From an uncultured Ellagibacter sp. (GTDB taxonomy: Bacteria > Actinomycetota > Coriobacteriia > Coriobacteriales > Eggerthellaceae): a stretch of DNA of 5,568 nucleotides. Position numbers and translations under genes: made by a program. Of the stretch, positions 3,287-5,568 are shown piece after piece; the first letter of the stretch is position 1, and every line of letters begins with the position of its first letter. The stretch spans positions 1 to 5,568 of the forward strand of contig CAKUIV010000125.1 in NCBI GenBank assembly GCA_934661105.1. The letters are read 5' to 3'. The notes under the pieces were generated by a model. The model saw nothing but the letters and a program-made list of their open reading frames with translations. It was not told the DNA's origin and did no database searches.

Positions 3287-5568
3287 TATTCGTCGCTCCC
3301 TTCCTCGCGACCGGAAAGAACGGCGTTCATTTCCTTTTCGAGCTTTCGCGTCATGTTGCTGCGACGAGCCGAAACCACCGTGCCGTACACGAGCGTCGCG
3401 ATCGTGCCGAGCAGCAAATACCAGTGCATCCAGCAACGATCGGGCGAGGATTTCTCGACACCCAACGGGTTCTCGGCATCGTAGATGCGTTCTTCCTGCT
3501 GGATGTTTCCGTCCGTACCCGTATCGCCCGTAACAGCCTCGTAGACGTTCTCGAGCGTTTCAGCGATTGTATCGATCGGCGTACTCGGCACGTTCGCCGG
3601 GCTTGCGAGCGTCACGCTAGAGTTCGGCGTCGTCGGCGCAGCCGGATTCTCCGACGCGTTAGGCTCGCTTGGGTTGTCCGGCGAGCTCGGGGCATCCGGC
3701 CCATTCGGGTTGTCGGGACTCGTCGGCTCGCTCGGACTATCCGGCGTTACGGGAACGTCGGGGTTGTCCGGGTCGGGGCTCGGCTCCGGGTTGTCCGGGT
3801 CGGGATTATCCGGATTCGGGTTGTCCGGGTCGGGCGTCGGTTTCGGCGGCACGTACTGATACACGGTCAGTTTGCCGAGCGATTCGTCGGTCACCAGATA
3901 GTTGCCATGGCTCCACGAATCGCCGCTCAGCTCGTAGGTGTTGTCGGACTGGCCGATTTCGGTTTGCGAGCCCGTCGTCTTGCCGATGAGCTGGTCGCCC
4001 TCGACGATGCCTTCCACCTTCAGCTCGTTGTTGGTAAGCGGTGTGCCGTCGTAGTACTTGCCGGCAGAGCCCGTCGTAACCGTAAGCGGAGCCGGAGTGA
4101 TCTGAATCGTGTCGTCAACGTACCGAATGTTCAGGCGTGCCGTCACGTTCTCACCAGCAGCATTGCGAATGACCAGGTCATTAGCAGTAATCGCCTGCAT
4201 TCCATCGTCGACGTTGGTAACCGTCGTCGTCGATTCGGCATGGTCGAGCACGTAGCCCGCAGGCAATTCGCTCACAGTAACGCTCGTTGCGCCGTGCGCG
4301 GAGCCATCGTAGGTGAACGTGCCGCCCGTCGTGGTGACCACGATAGCGTCGGCATTCTCGGTGACGGTCAGCGTGCCAACGGTCTCATCAATCGTGTAGT
4401 TACGAGCCTGCGCCGTACCGTCCCATTCGATGGTGTAGCTGTTCGGCGTGGTGTTCACTTCGGTCTGCGAGCCCGTCGTCGTGAACGTCGCCGTTTCAGC
4501 AACGCCATCGACCTCGACGAAACCCTCGATAGCGCCCTCCGCCGTAAGCGGCGTGCCGTCATAGACCTTCGACTTCGTAGGCGTCGTAACCGTCAGCGTC
4601 GCGGGCGTGATTTCGTACTCGCGCGTCACCGTGCCGGCGTAGTTGCCCTTCGCCGTGATGGTCACGGTAATCGCGCCGGTCACGTTGGTGAAATCATCAG
4701 TACTATAGGAAACTTCGTAGTCAGTGCCCTCTGCGAGCTCCGTACCGCTCTTGTCGGTTACGGTCGGGGCCCACTTATGTTCCGCTCCGTCGTACACGAT
4801 GTTCTGCGGGTAGTCGACCGTGAGGCCCGCATACTGCCCGTTCGGATCGTCCGGATCGATAGACTGCGCAGCCACTTCAAGAGTGCCCAAATCCTCGCTC
4901 ACCGTATAATCGCTTTCCTTCGCGTTGTCGCTCCAGGTCAACTTGTACGTGTTGGTCGACGTGCCAACCGCGGTCTGAGCGCCTGTGGTTTCGAACGCCG
5001 CAGTTTCACCCGGAACGAATCCGCTGATAGAGCCCTCGGCCGTAAGCGGCGTGCCGTCGTAGACCTTCGACGCGGAAGGCGTGGTGACCGTAAGCTCCTT
5101 CGGCGTGATCTTGATGGAGCCATCGTTGCGCGTGATCTTCAGATTGGCCGTAACGTCCTCACGGTTCTCGTTGTAAATGACGAGATTATCGGCGGTTGCG
5201 GGGATGCCCTTATCGCCCGCCTCGAATGCATTCGCATCGGTCGCCTCAGCGTTCGAAGACGCCTGATAGCTATAGCCCACAGGCAGGCCTGTCACCGTAA
5301 CGGTTGCGCCATGGGGCATACCGTCGTACGTGCCATCGAAGCCCGTCGTGGTCACGACGACTTCATCAGCATACTCAGTGACGGACAATGTGCCGAGCGA
5401 CTCACTGATAGTGTAGTTCGATTGCTTGGCGGTGCCGTTCCAGTCGACGCTATACCAGTTGGTGCTGCTGCCCACCGTAGTCTGCGAGCCCGTCGTCGCA
5501 AACGCTGCCGTCTCGCCGTTCACGAGGCCATCAATGGAGCCCTCCGCCGTAAGCGGCGTGCCGTCGTA
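3286..5568 (-). CDS. Large MBG-repeat cell-surface protein, partial (N-terminus beyond right edge)
   Basis: The frame is open to the right edge, so 760 C-terminal residues are visible and the signal peptide is not. It is an extracellular stalk- or adhesin-like protein. Counting Tyr at 5568 as residue 1, it is built of beta-rich repeat domains of MBG type. Type A domains (YDGTPLTAEG...GTLxVTE) start at residue 1 (cut), 170, 336 and 506. Type B domains (VVTTTG...YDGxxHGAT...LTVTT) lie at about 67-167 and 406-503. A different Ig-like domain (VYDGAEHKWAPTVTD...GNYAGT) lies at about 250-333. Then come a Pro/Asp/Asn linker (573-665), a spacer, and a C-terminal anchor: NPLGV (700-704), DRCWMHW, one membrane helix (about 713-732) and a basic cytoplasmic tail, SARRSNMTRKLEKEMNAVLSG and so on. 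There is no LPXTG motif. The binding partner is unknown. It is translationally coupled to the small membrane protein that follows. Confidence 0.9.
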   Translation of the reverse strand, partial: YDGTPLTAEGSIDGLVNGETAAFATTGSQTTVGSSTNWYSVDWNGTAKQSNYTISESLGTLSVTEYADEVVVTTTGFDGTYDGMPHGATVTVTGLPVGYSYQASSNAEATDANAFEAGDKGIPATADNLVIYNENREDVTANLKITRNDGSIKITPKELTVTTPSASKVYDGTPLTAEGSISGFVPGETAAFETTGAQTAVGTSTNTYKLTWSDNAKESDYTVSEDLGTLEVAAQSIDPDDPNGQYAGLTVDYPQNIVYDGAEHKWAPTVTDKSGTELAEGTDYEVSYSTDDFTNVTGAITVTITAKGNYAGTVTREYEITPATLTVTTPTKSKVYDGTPLTAEGAIEGFVEVDGVAETATFTTTGSQTEVNTTPNSYTIEWDGTAQARNYTIDETVGTLTVTENADAIVVTTTGGTFTYDGSAHGATSVTVSELPAGYVLDHAESTTTVTNVDDGMQAITANDLVIRNAAGENVTARLNIRYVDDTIQITPAPLTVTTGSAGKYYDGTPLTNNELKVEGIVEGDQLIGKTTGSQTEIGQSDNTYELSGDSWSHGNYLVTDESLGKLTVYQYVPPKPTPDPDNPNPDNPDPDNPEPSPDPDNPDVPVTPDSPSEPTSPDNPNGPDAPSSPDNPSEPNASENPAAPTTPNSSVTLASPANVPSTPIDTIAETLENVYEAVTGDTGTDGNIQQEERIYDAENPLGVEKSSPDRCWMHWYLLLGTIATLVYGTVVSARRSNMTRKLEKEMNAVLSGREEGSDE
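3296..3304 (-). promoter_or_regulatory. Internal ribosome binding site for the small membrane protein
   Basis: GGAAGGGAG on the minus strand lies within the last codons of the surface protein gene and 9 bases before ATG 3286. It supports this start over any upstream start that would overlap the surface gene by about 150 bases. Confidence 0.8.
3373..3432 (-). other. C-terminal membrane anchor of the surface protein
   Basis: This encodes WMHWYLLLGTIATLVYGTVV, a single transmembrane helix preceded directly by Asp-Arg-Cys and followed by SARRSNMTRK. The arrangement resembles a sorting signal (short motif, helix, basic tail) but lacks LPXTG. A Cys-Trp pair at the outer face of the helix is, from memory, common in large Coriobacteriia surface proteins. 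Confidence 0.7.
3574..3852 (-). repeat. Pro/Asp/Asn-rich low-complexity linker
   Basis: It encodes about 93 residues dominated by PDNP, PDPDNP and SPDNP units, then a Ser/Thr/Ala/Pro stretch. It is the expected extended, cell-wall-spanning segment between the folded repeats and the membrane anchor. At DNA level the 17-mer GGGTTGTCCGGGTCGGG (plus strand) occurs exactly at 3761-3777, 3788-3804 and 3818-3834, so slippage could change the linker length. Confidence 0.85.
3859..5568 (-). repeat. Tandem array of MBG-type domains with a period near 500 bp
   Basis: The YDGTPLT motif begins at 5568, 5061, 4563 and 4053, giving periods of 507, 498 and 510 bases. Approximate domain spans are A1 5374-5568 (cut), B1 5068-5370, A2 4870-5067, the Ig-like insert 4570-4821, A3 4354-4569, B3 4060-4353 and A4 3859-4059. 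The DNA around the motif is nearly identical between copies: GTAAGCGGCGTGCCGTC on the plus strand occurs at about 4544-4560, 5042-5058 and 5549-5565. The array continues past the right edge. Confidence 0.88.

Noticed and set aside
3287..3436. Upstream start extending the small membrane protein by 50 residues
   Set aside because: The extra residues are Arg-rich, out-of-frame reading of the surface protein gene; ATG 3286 has a site and a coupled overlap.
3373..3483. LPXTG sortase signal
   Set aside because: No LPXTG or close variant is present; NPLGV is only loosely similar and is reported as an open question instead.
3761..3834. CRISPR-like spaced repeats
   Set aside because: The repeats are coding (PDNP units), spacers are 10-13 bases and not unique in style, and no cas genes are present.

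Overview
The window is a high-GC stretch carrying five protein genes: two are cut by the window edges, and one has been given a false early stop by an in-frame UGA. The large MBG-repeat surface protein with a Cys-Trp C-terminal anchor, the high GC, and a selenoprotein-type radical SAM gene together suggest an anaerobic gut actinobacterium of class Coriobacteriia (Eggerthellaceae-like). That assignment is inferred from gene style and is not proven.

Layout. Positions 1-839 (minus) hold the first 279 codons of galE, UDP-glucose 4-epimerase. Positions 840-1182 are a divergent intergenic region with GC-rich palindromes near galE and an AT-rich, operator-like palindrome over a TATAAT box on the other side. 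Positions 1183-1521 (plus) encode a small AhpD/CMD-fold peroxidase-like protein of the type linked to arsenosugar biosynthesis. A strong terminator-like hairpin (1541-1575) separates it from 1592-2596 (plus), an ArsS-type radical SAM protein. Positions 2597-2773 are a convergent intergenic region with two terminator hairpins. Positions 2774-3286 (minus) encode a 170-residue protein with two membrane segments. Its start overlaps the stop of 3286-5568 (minus), the C-terminal 760 residues of a large repeat-built surface protein.

The key observation is at the end of the radical SAM gene. The first in-frame stop, TGA at 2576-2578, falls exactly where this family has a conserved Cys (...CCAGAGSS-C-GG). 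It is followed by codons for Gly-Gly-Thr-Thr-Ala and a TAG stop, and by a hairpin whose AGGUCU apical loop matches the one in the E. coli fdhF SECIS element, 17 nt after the UGA. The gene is therefore best read as a selenoprotein of 334 residues with Sec at position 329.

The peroxidase-like gene and arsS form a two-gene cassette. The family is associated with arsenosugar-type radical chemistry, though the true substrate in this organism is unknown. The minus-strand pair looks like an envelope unit: a long cell-surface stalk or adhesin anchored at its C-terminus, translationally coupled to a small membrane protein of unknown function. galE could supply UDP-galactose for surface glycans, but nothing in the sequence ties it to its neighbours.
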